DNA of 63,580 bases from CAZCZZ01 sp964503335. GTDB lineage: Bacteria; Verrucomicrobiota; Kiritimatiellia; CAIVKH01. The position numbers and the translations under genes are program-made. The number at the start of each line of letters is the position of its first letter. Positions within the stretch are counted from its first letter, which is position 1. Of the stretch, positions 1 to 8,104 are shown piece after piece. The notes under the pieces are model-generated. The model had not been told where the DNA came from. It made no database searches and worked only from the letters and a program-made list of their open reading frames with translations. Location of the stretch: the NCBI GenBank assembly GCA_964503335.1, contig CAZCZZ010000016.1, forward strand, positions 1 to 63,580. Reading direction: 5' to 3'.

Positions 1-1961
1 GGCGCGCCGATCAGGCGGCTGACCGAGTGCTTCTCCATGAACTCGGACATGTCGATGCGCACCATCGCGTGCTCGTCGTCGAACAGGAATTCGGCCAGCG
101 CCCGCGCAAGTTCGGTTTTGCCGACACCGGTCGGACCGAGGAAGATGAACGAGCCGATCGGACGATTCGGATCCTGCAAACCCGAGCGCGAACGCCTCAC
201 CGCGCGCGACACGGCCTCGACCGCTTCGGTCTGGCCGATCACACGCTCACGCAACCGCTCTTCCATTTTCAGCAGCTTCGCCTTCTCGGTTTCCAGCAAC
301 CGGCTGACCGGAACATGTGTCCAGTTCGACACCACCGTCGCGATGTCCTCGGAGTCCACCTCCTCTTTCAGCATCTTCTGGTCCTTCTGCAACGAGGCGA
401 GCTTGGCCTGATGCTCCTTGATCTGGGCATCCACCTTCGGAATACGCCCGTACATGATCTCGGCCGCTTTCCCAAGGTCGTTCGCCCGCTTCGCCGCCTC
501 CTCCTCGCTCCGCATGAGGTCGAGGGACTGCGTTAGCGCGCGGATGTCGGAAATGAGCTCCTTCTCCTTTTCCCAATGGAGACGCATCCGCGTCCGGTCT
601 TCATTCAACCGCGCAAGTTCCTGCTCAAGCTTTTCGAGGCGGCGACGGCTTTCCTCGTCCTTTTCCTTCTTCAACGCCTCGCGCTCGATCTCGAGCTGCA
701 TGATGCGGCGCTGCACCTCGTCGATTTCGACAGGCACGCTGTCGATTTCCATACGCAGCCGGCTCGCGGCCTCGTCAATGAGGTCGATGGCCTTGTCGGG
801 CAGGAATCGATCGGTGATATACCGGTTGGCCAGCACCGCCGCCGCGACCAGCGCCGCGTCCTGGATGCGCACGCCGTGGTGCACTTCATAGCGCTCACGC
901 AGGCCGCGCAGGATGCCGATCGTGTCTTCGACGGTCGGTTCCCCCACCAGCACAGGCTGGAAGCGACGCTCCAACGCGGGATCCTTCTCCACGTGTTTGC
1001 GATACTCGTCGAGCGTTGTCGCGCCCACGCAGCGAAGCTCACCGCGCGCAAGCGGCGGCTTGATCATGTTCGACGCATCGACGGCGCCTTCCGCGCCACC
1101 GGCGCCGACGAGCGTGTGCAGCTCATCGATGAAGAGGATGATCTTTCCCTCAGCCTCGATGACCTGCTTGATGAACGCCTTGAAGCGGTCCTCGAATTCC
1201 CCGCGGAACTTCGCGCCCGCGATCATCGACCCGATATCCAGCGACACCACGGTCTTGTTGCGCAGGCCTTCGGGGACATCGCCCGCGACGATGCGCTGGG
1301 CGAGACCTTCGACGATCGCGGTCTTGCCCACGCCCGGTTCGCCGATCAGGACGGGGTTGTTTTTTGTCCGGCGCGAAAGGACCTGGATGACGCGACGGAT
1401 TTCCGTGTCGCGGCCGATCACGGGATCGAGCTTCCCGCTGCGCGCCGCTTCGGTGAGATCTCGCCCGTACTTCTTCAAGACCTCGTACTTGTCCTCCGGC
1501 GACGCGTCCGTCACGCGCTGGCTGCCACGAACGGCCTGAAGGGCCTTGAGCGCGCCGTCGTAGGTCAGTCCCAACTGCTTGGCCACGGCGGCGACAGGAC
1601 CGTCCTTAAGCTCGAGCACGGCAAGGAAGAGATGCTCCGTGCTGATGTACTCGTCCTTCATCTTCTCCGCGATTTCGAACGAGCGATTGAAGACGGTTTG
1701 AAGGTGCTGCGAGGGATACCGTGTCGCGGCCGCGCCCGTGACCGTCGGCCTCTTCGACATGCCTTGGTCCAGCTTGGCGCGAAACGCGTCGCAGCTTACG
1801 CCCAGCTTCTCGACGAGCGGACGCACCACGCCGTCGGTCTGCTCCAGCAACGCCAGCATCAGATGGTCCACATCCATCTCCGCATGCTTCCGCTGCGAAA
1901 CCAACCGCTGCGCGGCCTGTATCGCCTCCTGCGATTTAATCGTCAATCGATCAAGTTGCAT
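1..1961 (-). CDS. clpB: ATP-dependent chaperone ClpB (3' end beyond window)
   Basis: Hexameric AAA+ disaggregase that works with DnaK/DnaJ to rescue aggregated cytoplasmic protein. The 653 codons present cover the Clp N-domain (about 1-145), the first nucleotide-binding domain with Walker A GEPGVGKT at 207-214, the charged coiled-coil middle domain that separates ClpB from ClpA/ClpC, and the start of the second ATPase domain with GPTGVGKT. Translation then runs off the left edge, so roughly the last 200 residues are missing. The start MQLDRLTIKSQ fits the family and is preceded by GAGAGG about 9 nt upstream. It diverges from the plus-strand genes that follow. No CIRCE-like element is visible upstream; a palindrome overlaps the predicted -35 box instead. 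Confidence 0.97.
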   Translation of the reverse strand, partial: MQLDRLTIKSQEAIQAAQRLVSQRKHAEMDVDHLMLALLEQTDGVVRPLVEKLGVSCDAFRAKLDQGMSKRPTVTGAAATRYPSQHLQTVFNRSFEIAEKMKDEYISTEHLFLAVLELKDGPVAAVAKQLGLTYDGALKALQAVRGSQRVTDASPEDKYEVLKKYGRDLTEAARSGKLDPVIGRDTEIRRVIQVLSRRTKNNPVLIGEPGVGKTAIVEGLAQRIVAGDVPEGLRNKTVVSLDIGSMIAGAKFRGEFEDRFKAFIKQVIEAEGKIILFIDELHTLVGAGGAEGAVDASNMIKPPLARGELRCVGATTLDEYRKHVEKDPALERRFQPVLVGEPTVEDTIGILRGLRERYEVHHGVRIQDAALVAAAVLANRYITDRFLPDKAIDLIDEAASRLRMEIDSVPVEIDEVQRRIMQLEIEREALKKEKDEESRRRLEKLEQELARLNEDRTRMRLHWEKEKELISDIRALTQSLDLMRSEEEAAKRANDLGKAAEIMYGRIPKVDAQIKEHQAKLASLQKDQKMLKEEVDSEDIATVVSNWTHVPVSRLLETEKAKLLKMEERLRERVIGQTEAVEAVSRAVRRSRSGLQDPNRPIGSFIFLGPTGVGKTELARALAEFLFDDEHAMVRIDMSEFMEKHSVSRLIGA

Positions 1962-2023
1962 GTGTCATTTCCTCTCACCTAGCTTCGCTGCAAGAACTAA
2001 TGTGCGTCATACTGTCCCACATC

Positions 2024-2052
2024 ATTCTATCCCGTATTTCGCATAGTTCCAA
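2024..2052 (-). promoter_or_regulatory. Predicted sigma70-type promoter of clpB
   Basis: On the minus strand TTGGAA (2052-2047) and TAGAAT (2029-2024) are separated by exactly 17 bp, about 60 nt ahead of the clpB start codon. The -35 hexamer is one half of the 17-bp palindrome at 2046-2062, so a protein binding the palindrome could block or modulate clpB. Prediction from sequence only. Confidence 0.5.
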
Positions 2053-2093
2053 TCATTGGAACAACTTACGACGCATTCTTCCAATCCTTGTAA
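2046..2093. repeat. Palindromic repeat pair, TTCCAAnnnTTGGAA type
   Basis: GTTCCAATCATTGGAAC at 2046-2062 is a perfect inverted repeat apart from its central base. A decayed copy, TTCCAATCCTTGTAA, follows at 2079-2093. Related copies occur near 44.5 kb and 58.8 kb. The pair lies in the divergent region between clpB and the small membrane protein gene. Confidence 0.75.
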
Positions 2094-2179
2094 TATGTAA
2101 TAGCATCCGCGATGCCAAGGAGTCGATAGGGCGCGAAGTCGGCCTTTTCAACCGGTTCAACGCACTATAGCATGGGTGC

Positions 2180-2368
2180 ATGAAAGATGATCTGAAGTCG
2201 ATGGTTGGCAGGTGGTTCGGTCTCACGTGTGAGGAGCGCAGGCTCCTCGCAACCATTATCGCGATCGCCGCCGTGGGGATCATCGCACGCTATGTCCACC
2301 TTTCCCGCCAGACGCCGGAAGTGTATGCTCCGGCGCACATGAACCTTACGGAGCGTGTCCAACCATGA
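2180..2368 (+). CDS. Small single-pass membrane protein
   Basis: A 62-residue protein with a charged N-terminus (MKDDLKSMVGRWF), one hydrophobic helix at about 22-40 (LLATIIAIAAVGIIARYV) and a short polar tail. Its TGA stop overlaps the ATG of the HIT gene as ATGA, so the two are probably translationally coupled; this supports it being a real gene despite its size. No family recognised. Upstream ATG/GTG codons at 2173 and 2178 make the exact start uncertain. Confidence 0.6.
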   Translation: MKDDLKSMVGRWFGLTCEERRLLATIIAIAAVGIIARYVHLSRQTPEVYAPAHMNLTERVQP

Positions 2369-2781
2369 GCAGCGACTGTATATTCTGCCGGATCGTCCGC
2401 GGAGAGCTTCCTTCGACGAAGGTCTACGAGGACAACCAGGTCCTCGCCTTCATGGATATCGGGCCCATTATTCAGGGCCATACGCTGGTCATCCCGAAAG
2501 AGCACGTCGACCCCATCACGGCAGCGACCCCGGAGCAGCTTGCACAGGTCATGGCCGTGGTCCAGAAGGTCGCCGCGGCCCAGCTGAAAGGTTTGGGCGC
2601 AAACGGCGTGAATATCCACCAATCCAATGGCTCGTGCGCTGGCCAGGTCGTGCCACATGTCCACTTTCATGTCATCCCCCGCTTTGAAGGCGACGGACAC
2701 CGGTGGAACTGGGCGGCGAAGAAGTACGACTCCATGGACGACATGAAGCGCATGGCCGACCGGATCAAGGCTGCGCTTTGA
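2365..2781 (+). CDS. HIT family nucleotide hydrolase (HinT-like)
   Basis: A 138-aa cytoplasmic protein of the histidine triad superfamily, whose HinT branch hydrolyses nucleoside phosphoramidates and aminoacyl-AMP. The N-terminal CIFCRIVRGELPS is typical of bacterial HinT, and the triad HVHFHVIPR puts His at 98, 100 and 102, with the last two preceding the hydrophobic residues expected. An internal SNGSCAGQVVPH segment matches the substrate loop. The start codon overlaps the stop of the preceding membrane peptide gene. Family assignment is firm; substrate is unknown. Confidence 0.95.
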   Translation: MSSDCIFCRIVRGELPSTKVYEDNQVLAFMDIGPIIQGHTLVIPKEHVDPITAATPEQLAQVMAVVQKVAAAQLKGLGANGVNIHQSNGSCAGQVVPHVHFHVIPRFEGDGHRWNWAAKKYDSMDDMKRMADRIKAAL

Positions 2782-2820
2782 CGCCGGTATGGGATCTGCT
2801 ACCATCATCACTTATCGCGT

Positions 2821-3243
2821 ATGAAGAAAATCAACTTCAACGATGCGTTGGGCCAGATCATCGCGGACGATCCGAGCTACGACGAGAACGCCTACCACTT
2901 TGTGCGTGAGGCGCTCGACTTCACGATGAAGCTGCTTTCGAAGCCCGTCGACGGTCCGTCGCGCCATGTCAAAGGCGAGGAACTCCTTGAAGGCATCCGC
3001 CAGTTCGCCCTCCAGGAATACGGCCCCATCACCAAGACCGTCCTGAACCGCTGGGGCGTGCGCGAATGCCGCGACTTCGGGAAGATCGTCTTCAACATGG
3101 TCAACAAGGGCATCCTCGGCAAGACCGAGGACGACAAGCTCGAGGACTTCGCCGGCGGCTACGACTTCGAAACCGCCTTCGTCCAACCCTACCGCCCGCG
3201 CGCCACGACCCCGCCCCAGAAGAACACGCCGTCGATGAACTAG
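2821..3243 (+). CDS. Minf_1886 family conserved protein
   Basis: A 140-aa protein matching the Minf_1886 family, a short conserved protein found almost only in Planctomycetes and Verrucomicrobia. Features seen are the opening KINFNDALGQIIADDPSY, the segment YHFVREALDFT, and YGPITKTVLNRWGV followed by CRDFGKIVFNMV. No signal peptide or membrane segment. Function unknown; its main value here is as a taxonomic marker. It follows the HIT gene by about 40 nt and probably belongs to the same transcript. The last 15 residues are low-complexity and Pro/Thr-rich. Confidence 0.85.
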   Translation: MKKINFNDALGQIIADDPSYDENAYHFVREALDFTMKLLSKPVDGPSRHVKGEELLEGIRQFALQEYGPITKTVLNRWGVRECRDFGKIVFNMVNKGILGKTEDDKLEDFAGGYDFETAFVQPYRPRATTPPQKNTPSMN

Positions 3244-3245
3244 GC

Positions 3246-3301
3246 CTGTAGCCGGCCGCGATGAGGCCGGATCAGACCGTGGTCACCGCCCACGGCTACA
3301 G
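3246..3301. repeat. Inverted repeat, CTGTAGCCG family
   Basis: CTGTAGCCG (3246-3254) pairs perfectly with CGGCTACAG (3293-3301), with a further GGCC/GGCC pairing inside. It begins two bases after the stop codon of the Minf_1886-type gene and could act as a transcription terminator or be a dispersed REP-like element. The remaining gap to 3444 holds no recognisable gene. Confidence 0.6.
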
Positions 3302-3444
3302 AATTGCTAAACCCGATTTAAGAATTAACTTCGCGCCCTTCTTGTGAAACATCGGGTTCGCCGTGGCGACCCAGCTTGCCCTTGCACATCAACCGTTCCC
3401 GTGTTACCCGTGTCCGACTCCGGCGCATGATTTGAAGGAGATCC

Positions 3445-6072
3445 ATGAATTCTCGGACTTTGCTCGGGGTGGGTGCCACTCTGATTGGAATGACGGCGAC
3501 CGATATGAATGCCAGCTCACCTCTCGATGTATTGCGACAGTCGAACGAAACGCTCCGCCGCTTCACCCTGGACAATGGGATGGTCTGTCTCCTCAAGGAG
3601 GACCGCAGCGCCCCTGTCATGTCGATCCAGATCTGGGTCGGCACCGGTGCAATGCATGAAGGCGAGGACCTTGGCGCAGGCCTCTCCCACTACATGGAGC
3701 ACATGATCTTCAAGGGCACCGCGACGCGCGGGCCGACCGATATCACCAAGCAGATCGACGAGGCCGGCGGCGATATCAACGCCTACACCTCAAACGACCG
3801 CACGGTCTTCTACGCCGACCTGCCCTCGCGGAATTGGAAGGTCGCCGTCGATGTCCTCAGTGACGCGGTGATGAATGCGTCACTTCCCGAGGCGGAATGG
3901 GAGAAGGAAAAGGAAGTCATCCTGCGCGAATTCGCCATGGGCTATGACGATCCGGATCGCGTCATGAACAAGCTGCTTTGGGACACGGCTTTCCGTGTGC
4001 ACCCGTTCCGGGTGCCCGTGATCGGATACGAGGAAGTGTTCCGCACGATGACCCGCGACCACCTCGAAGCGTTCCGCGATCGCCACTACGTCCCGGACAA
4101 CATGATCGTGGCGATTGTCGGCGACATCGACGCATCCGAAGTCGAGGCCTACCTGCGCAACGTCTTCGCCTCGTTCGCTCGCAAAGCCCGGTCCCCCGTC
4201 ATCGTCCCCCAGGAACCGCCCCAGATGGCGCCACGCGAGGCCCGCAAGACGGGACCCTACAACGTGTCGCGCCTGCAGTGGGCCTATCACACGGTCGGAC
4301 TCAGTCACCCCGACGCACCTGCACTCGACATCCTTGCCGCTATCGTCGGCCAGGGCCGAAGCTCACGCCTTGTGCGCGAGGTGAAGGAGAACCAGAAGCT
4401 GGTATTCGATATCGACGGCTGGTCCTACACGCCAAAGGACCCGGGCCTCTTCGGCATCAGCGCCGTATTCGACCCGGCCCGCGAAACCGAGGTCATCGCT
4501 GCCATCCTGGCCCAAGTCGAAGCGTGGCCGTCCACGGGCTTCACCGACGAGGAGATCGCCAAGGCCAAGCGACAAATGCTGGTGAGTGAACTTCATTCAC
4601 TTCAAACAAGCAGCGGCCAGGCGAGCAGCTACGCCTCGGGCGAGTTCTATGCGGGCAACCCCCGCTTCTCAGAGACTTATCTCGCCCGCATGGAAGCGGT
4701 TGATGACCCCACGCTGCGTCGCGTCGCCACGACCTACCTTCGTCCCGAAAACCGCGCGCTGACCATCCTTGCGCCGACGCAGGACGTCGCCGCGGCAACA
4801 ACCGCCGAGGGCATGGACCCGCTCGCCGGGTTGAAGAAGCTGACGCTCTCGAACGGCATCCCGCTCATCGTCCGCGAAGACCATCGACTGCCCTTCGTGA
4901 ACATCTGCGCCGTGGTCGGTGGCGGCCTGCTGGCGGAGAACGAATTGAACAATGGTGTGACCCAGTTGATGAGCGACCTCCTTACGCGCGGCACAAAGGC
5001 CCGCACGTCGGACCAGATCGCCGACACCATGGAAGGCCTCGGAGCGTCGCTTGCACCCTTCGCGGGCCGGAACAGCTTCGGCATCGCAGCGCAGGGCCTT
5101 TCCGCGGACGCGAGCGTCGTCGTCGAGACCATGGCCGACTGCCTGCTCAACTCGGTGTTCCCCGAGGCAGAACTGGCGAAGCAGAAAGAGATCCAGATCG
5201 CGTCGATCCGGCAGCAGAAGGAACAGCCGATGTACCTCGCGCAGGAATCGCTCCGTGCCCAACTCTTTCCCGGCCATCCCTACCGGTTCACGCCGACCGG
5301 CAACGAGGCCAGTGTATCGAATCTCACCCGTGACGCGATCATCCAGCATTACGAGTCGCTCGTGTCCGCGAGCAATGTCGCCATATCCATCTTCGGCGAC
5401 ATCACCGCGGATGAGGCCAGGGCGCTGGCCGAGAAGGCTTTTGCCGAAATGCCCCGCCGCGCAGTCAACAACGCGGCTCGCGCGCCGGCGCTGCCCGAAC
5501 TCCCCTCGCGCAACGTCGCGTACGAACCGCGTGAGCAGGCTATCGTCCTCCTCGGCTATCCCGGCATTGACCTGCGCGATTCCCGCGTCGATGCCCTTTC
5601 CGTCCTGGCCAAGGCCTTGAGCGGATTGTCGTCCGACCTCGGGATTGAGATCCGCGAGAAGCGAGGCCTCGTGTATTACGTCGGTGCGTTCCAACTCGTC
5701 GGCGCGGACCCGGGCTTCTTCGCCCTGTACGCCGGCACGCGCGAAGACGCGGCGGCAGAAGTCGAGAAGCTGATGCGTGAGCAGCTTCATCGGATAGCGG
5801 AACAAGGCCTGCGGGATGAGGAGTGGAAGCGCGCGCGCGAGCAGATCCTTGCCGCGAGCGACATGAGCCTGCAGAGCAACGGGGAGCTCGCCCAAACGTG
5901 CGCCTTGAATGAGCTTTACGGTCTCGGCTATCAGTATCCGTTCGAAATACACAATCGCATGGAAGCGATGACGGGCGACACAATCCGCGAGGCCGCCCGC
6001 TCGATCCTGAAGGACGAGCGCGAGGCCGTTTCCGTGGTCCTGCCCGTCAAGAGCCAAGCTGAAGGAGAATAA
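3445..6072 (+). CDS. M16 family zinc metallopeptidase (two-domain, exported)
   Basis: An 875-aa insulinase/PqqL-type peptidase. The N-terminal half carries the inverted zinc motif HYMEH (H82, E85, H86) and the distal glutamate at E162 in VILREFAM. A second M16 repeat starts near residue 450 (LKKLTLSNGIPLIV) and lacks HxxEH, the normal inactive-partner arrangement. A short hydrophobic N-terminus (about 4-20) suggests export to the periplasm, though it is weak. AAGGAG lies 6-7 nt before the ATG. The DUF1844 gene follows after two bases, so the two are co-transcribed. Confidence 0.93.
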   Translation: MNSRTLLGVGATLIGMTATDMNASSPLDVLRQSNETLRRFTLDNGMVCLLKEDRSAPVMSIQIWVGTGAMHEGEDLGAGLSHYMEHMIFKGTATRGPTDITKQIDEAGGDINAYTSNDRTVFYADLPSRNWKVAVDVLSDAVMNASLPEAEWEKEKEVILREFAMGYDDPDRVMNKLLWDTAFRVHPFRVPVIGYEEVFRTMTRDHLEAFRDRHYVPDNMIVAIVGDIDASEVEAYLRNVFASFARKARSPVIVPQEPPQMAPREARKTGPYNVSRLQWAYHTVGLSHPDAPALDILAAIVGQGRSSRLVREVKENQKLVFDIDGWSYTPKDPGLFGISAVFDPARETEVIAAILAQVEAWPSTGFTDEEIAKAKRQMLVSELHSLQTSSGQASSYASGEFYAGNPRFSETYLARMEAVDDPTLRRVATTYLRPENRALTILAPTQDVAAATTAEGMDPLAGLKKLTLSNGIPLIVREDHRLPFVNICAVVGGGLLAENELNNGVTQLMSDLLTRGTKARTSDQIADTMEGLGASLAPFAGRNSFGIAAQGLSADASVVVETMADCLLNSVFPEAELAKQKEIQIASIRQQKEQPMYLAQESLRAQLFPGHPYRFTPTGNEASVSNLTRDAIIQHYESLVSASNVAISIFGDITADEARALAEKAFAEMPRRAVNNAARAPALPELPSRNVAYEPREQAIVLLGYPGIDLRDSRVDALSVLAKALSGLSSDLGIEIREKRGLVYYVGAFQLVGADPGFFALYAGTREDAAAEVEKLMREQLHRIAEQGLRDEEWKRAREQILAASDMSLQSNGELAQTCALNELYGLGYQYPFEIHNRMEAMTGDTIREAARSILKDEREAVSVVLPVKSQAEGE

Positions 6073-6074
6073 CG

Positions 6075-6455
6075 ATGTCGGATCAGGACCGTTCGCAGAT
6101 GGATGAGAACAAGATGCTCTTCGGGCAACTCGTCATGACGCTTGCCACCTCCGCCCTTCAAGGCATGGGCAAGATTGTCAACCCCATGACGCGCAAGACC
6201 GAGACGAACCTCGACGCCGCGCAAGCCGCCATCGATATGCTCGACATGATCGAAGCACGCACCAAGGGCAATCTGGACAACGAGGAAGCCCGCTTCCTGA
6301 AGACGACCCTCGCCGATCTCAAGATCAACTACATTGAGACGGCGAACAAGGCGCCCAAGGCGGAAGCCGCAGAGAAGCCATCCGAAGTCATTGGTGGGTC
6401 GGCAGCCGACGCAAGCGCCGAGGATAAGGTCCGCTTCCATAAGAAGTACGAGTAG
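6075..6455 (+). CDS. DUF1844 domain protein
   Basis: A 126-aa protein with the DUF1844 signature: FGQLVMTLATSALQGMGK, a central amphipathic block with AAIDMLDMIEARTKGNLD, and NEEARFLKTTLADLKINY. The C-terminal 30 residues are Ala/Glu/Lys-rich and probably disordered. The family is widespread in PVC bacteria, Deltaproteobacteria and Acidobacteria and has no known function. It starts two bases after the M16 gene, with GGAG overlapping the end of that gene. Confidence 0.9.
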   Translation: MSDQDRSQMDENKMLFGQLVMTLATSALQGMGKIVNPMTRKTETNLDAAQAAIDMLDMIEARTKGNLDNEEARFLKTTLADLKINYIETANKAPKAEAAEKPSEVIGGSAADASAEDKVRFHKKYE

Positions 6456-6466
6456 CAGGACTGGTA

Positions 6467-7213
6467 ATGCCGCCACGGGGGAAGCGCCGCCAGATTCATA
6501 ACGACGTAAGGGGCATTGCCAGACATGCCCGGCACATCATCGTCGCCCCACATCGGGCACTCTCGCGGACCGAGCAGATCGCCGTCCTCTTCGCCTTGGT
6601 CCTTGTCGTCGGCCTGAGCAGCGTTGCCTTCTTCCCTCAGCCTGAGCCGCGCGAAGCCCTGCCGCCTCCCAGCCTCCCGGGCTGGGAATTCGAAATCCCG
6701 CAAGTCCGCGACCTCCATGAGCCGGTGCGCGACGAGCCGCGCAACTTCAGGGCACGGACTACTCTTCCCGCCATCAAGGAAGAGATCGCGTCCGGCGGCC
6801 CTTCGCCCCGGTTCTTCTACCCCGCGAAGGACCTGATCCGGATTGAGGACGCCCGCGTATGGTGGGAAAGCGACAACGACAAGAACGACACCGAGGATGA
6901 CCACGTCTTCCATCGCGCAATGGAGGAACCGATGCGTCGCCTGATCGAGCTGGTCGTTCGCGCCGGCGGATCCCTTGAAGTGCACGATGCGTATCGTCCG
7001 GAAGGCATCCACGCGCCGAAGTCCCTTCACCGCGAAGGGCGTGCCGTCGATATCACATGCGACGACCTCGGACTCGAGAAGCTCGCAAAACTCGCCTGGG
7101 CGGCCGGCTTTGACTGGGTCTACTTCGAAGTACCCCGCAACGGAGGAGCGCACGTCCACGCCTCCGTGAAGGCGGACCGCCGGTATGTGGCGCGGTCCGA
7201 CACGGAAGAGTAG
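6467..7213 (+). CDS. Membrane-anchored M15-type (D-Ala-D-Ala/Hedgehog-fold) peptidase
   Basis: A 248-aa protein with a basic N-terminus, one transmembrane helix (about 37-56) and a periplasmic domain. The C-terminal part has the LAS-peptidase zinc pattern: SLHREGRAVDI gives H188 and D195, HVHAS gives H229/H231, and AYRP (R178) lies upstream. Such enzymes trim peptidoglycan peptides. DWVYFEVPRNGGAHVHASVK resembles the Hedgehog/M15 fold more closely than VanY. It follows the DUF1844 gene by 11 nt. Confidence 0.82.
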   Translation: MPPRGKRRQIHNDVRGIARHARHIIVAPHRALSRTEQIAVLFALVLVVGLSSVAFFPQPEPREALPPPSLPGWEFEIPQVRDLHEPVRDEPRNFRARTTLPAIKEEIASGGPSPRFFYPAKDLIRIEDARVWWESDNDKNDTEDDHVFHRAMEEPMRRLIELVVRAGGSLEVHDAYRPEGIHAPKSLHREGRAVDITCDDLGLEKLAKLAWAAGFDWVYFEVPRNGGAHVHASVKADRRYVARSDTEE

Positions 7214-7263
7214 CAACAACTATTGAATTGAGTCGGAGCGGAACTGCCTCCCATACTTCGGTC

Positions 7264-7692
7264 ATGCCTGAAATCGAAGTACGCAGCAGGAACTACGTGC
7301 CGCCCGCAAGCGATGGACTCTCGCTTTGGTCTATGTTCCGGCTTGTGACCGGCGTCGCCGGACTTTCCCTGACGGTATTCGGCGCCTTGGGCTGCGTTCG
7401 CTTCTTCTTTGTCGTGGTGGAGTTCATCCAGAAACCGACTGGGCACGAAAGTCTCCTGAAAGATTGGCAGAGACTCCTTGGCGTGGAAGACGTCGCTATT
7501 CCAGTGGCGGGCATTCTACTCCCGTCGGGAGCAGCAATCGGCATGCTCTTCCTGACCATCGCCGCCTACCTCGCCCTGCGCATCCTCATCGCCATCATGA
7601 AGAGCGGTCTCACGCTCATGTCATGGGCAAAGGCCGAGCGCATGCTCGCCAAACAGCAGGATAGCAGCCCGATCTCCCTGGTCCCGCAGTAG
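7264..7692 (+). CDS. Two-helix membrane protein, unknown function
   Basis: A 142-aa protein with hydrophobic segments at about 24-50 (VTGVAGLSLTVFGALGCV) and 85-110 (GAAIGMLFLTIAAYLALRIL). No domain recognised. The ATG at 7264 was preferred over an in-frame TTG at 7228; neither has a convincing ribosome-binding site, so the start is uncertain. It is the last gene of the plus-strand run and converges on the HNH gene. Confidence 0.6.
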   Translation: MPEIEVRSRNYVPPASDGLSLWSMFRLVTGVAGLSLTVFGALGCVRFFFVVVEFIQKPTGHESLLKDWQRLLGVEDVAIPVAGILLPSGAAIGMLFLTIAAYLALRILIAIMKSGLTLMSWAKAERMLAKQQDSSPISLVPQ

Positions 7693-7705
7693 CCTCCCGG
7701 GGAGG
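7693..7705. terminator. Short hairpin between convergent genes
   Basis: CCTCC-CGG-GGAGG forms a compact stem-loop between two convergent stop codons. It has no clear U-run on either strand, so terminator function is uncertain. Confidence 0.3.
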
Positions 7706-7706
7706 T

Positions 7707-8102
7707 CTAGCCCTTCCCGTCGCGCGGCTTCTTCAGCAGGTCATCCAAGCCCGCAAGCGGCGTAAAAATCGGGGGCGACAGTTTCGGATCATCTGAACCG
7801 CCACCCGTCCTGTGCTTCGCATCGAGCGTCTTCTCATGCTCGTGATCGTGGCAGTAAATGCAGAGAAGCTCCCAGTTGCTTCCATCCGGCGGGTTGTTGT
7901 TGTGGTTGTGATCCTTGTGATGAACCGTCAGTTCCTTGAGCCGCTTGCCCTCGAACTCGCGGCCGCAGCTCGCGCAGATGTGCGGGAAGATTGCCAGGGC
8001 TCTTTCGCGGTATCCCTGACGACGAGCCGCCACATCACGGTTCAACTCGGCCACGATCCGCGCCCGGTCCGCATCGCTCAACTGCTTCTTATCACCAGCC
8101 AT
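7707..8102 (-). CDS. yajD: YajD-like HNH nuclease
   Basis: A 131-aa small HNH endonuclease-fold protein. Visible are a CASC knuckle (C43/C46), the HNH core LTVHHKDHNHNNNPPDG (H61, H62) and the second zinc pair in LLCIYCHDHEHE (C81, C84) with H85-H89. This matches the YajD family, whose cellular role is not established. It begins two bases after the stop of the endo/exonuclease/phosphatase gene, so the two are co-transcribed. The tail after residue 95 is low-complexity. Confidence 0.85.
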   Translation of the reverse strand: MAGDKKQLSDADRARIVAELNRDVAARRQGYRERALAIFPHICASCGREFEGKRLKELTVHHKDHNHNNNPPDGSNWELLCIYCHDHEHEKTLDAKHRTGGGSDDPKLSPPIFTPLAGLDDLLKKPRDGKG

Positions 8103-8104
8103 GG

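Noticed and set aside
576..1982. Long plus-strand open frame (468 codons) opposite clpB
   Set aside because: It is the antisense shadow of a well-conserved clpB frame in GC-rich DNA; the translation has no recognisable domain.
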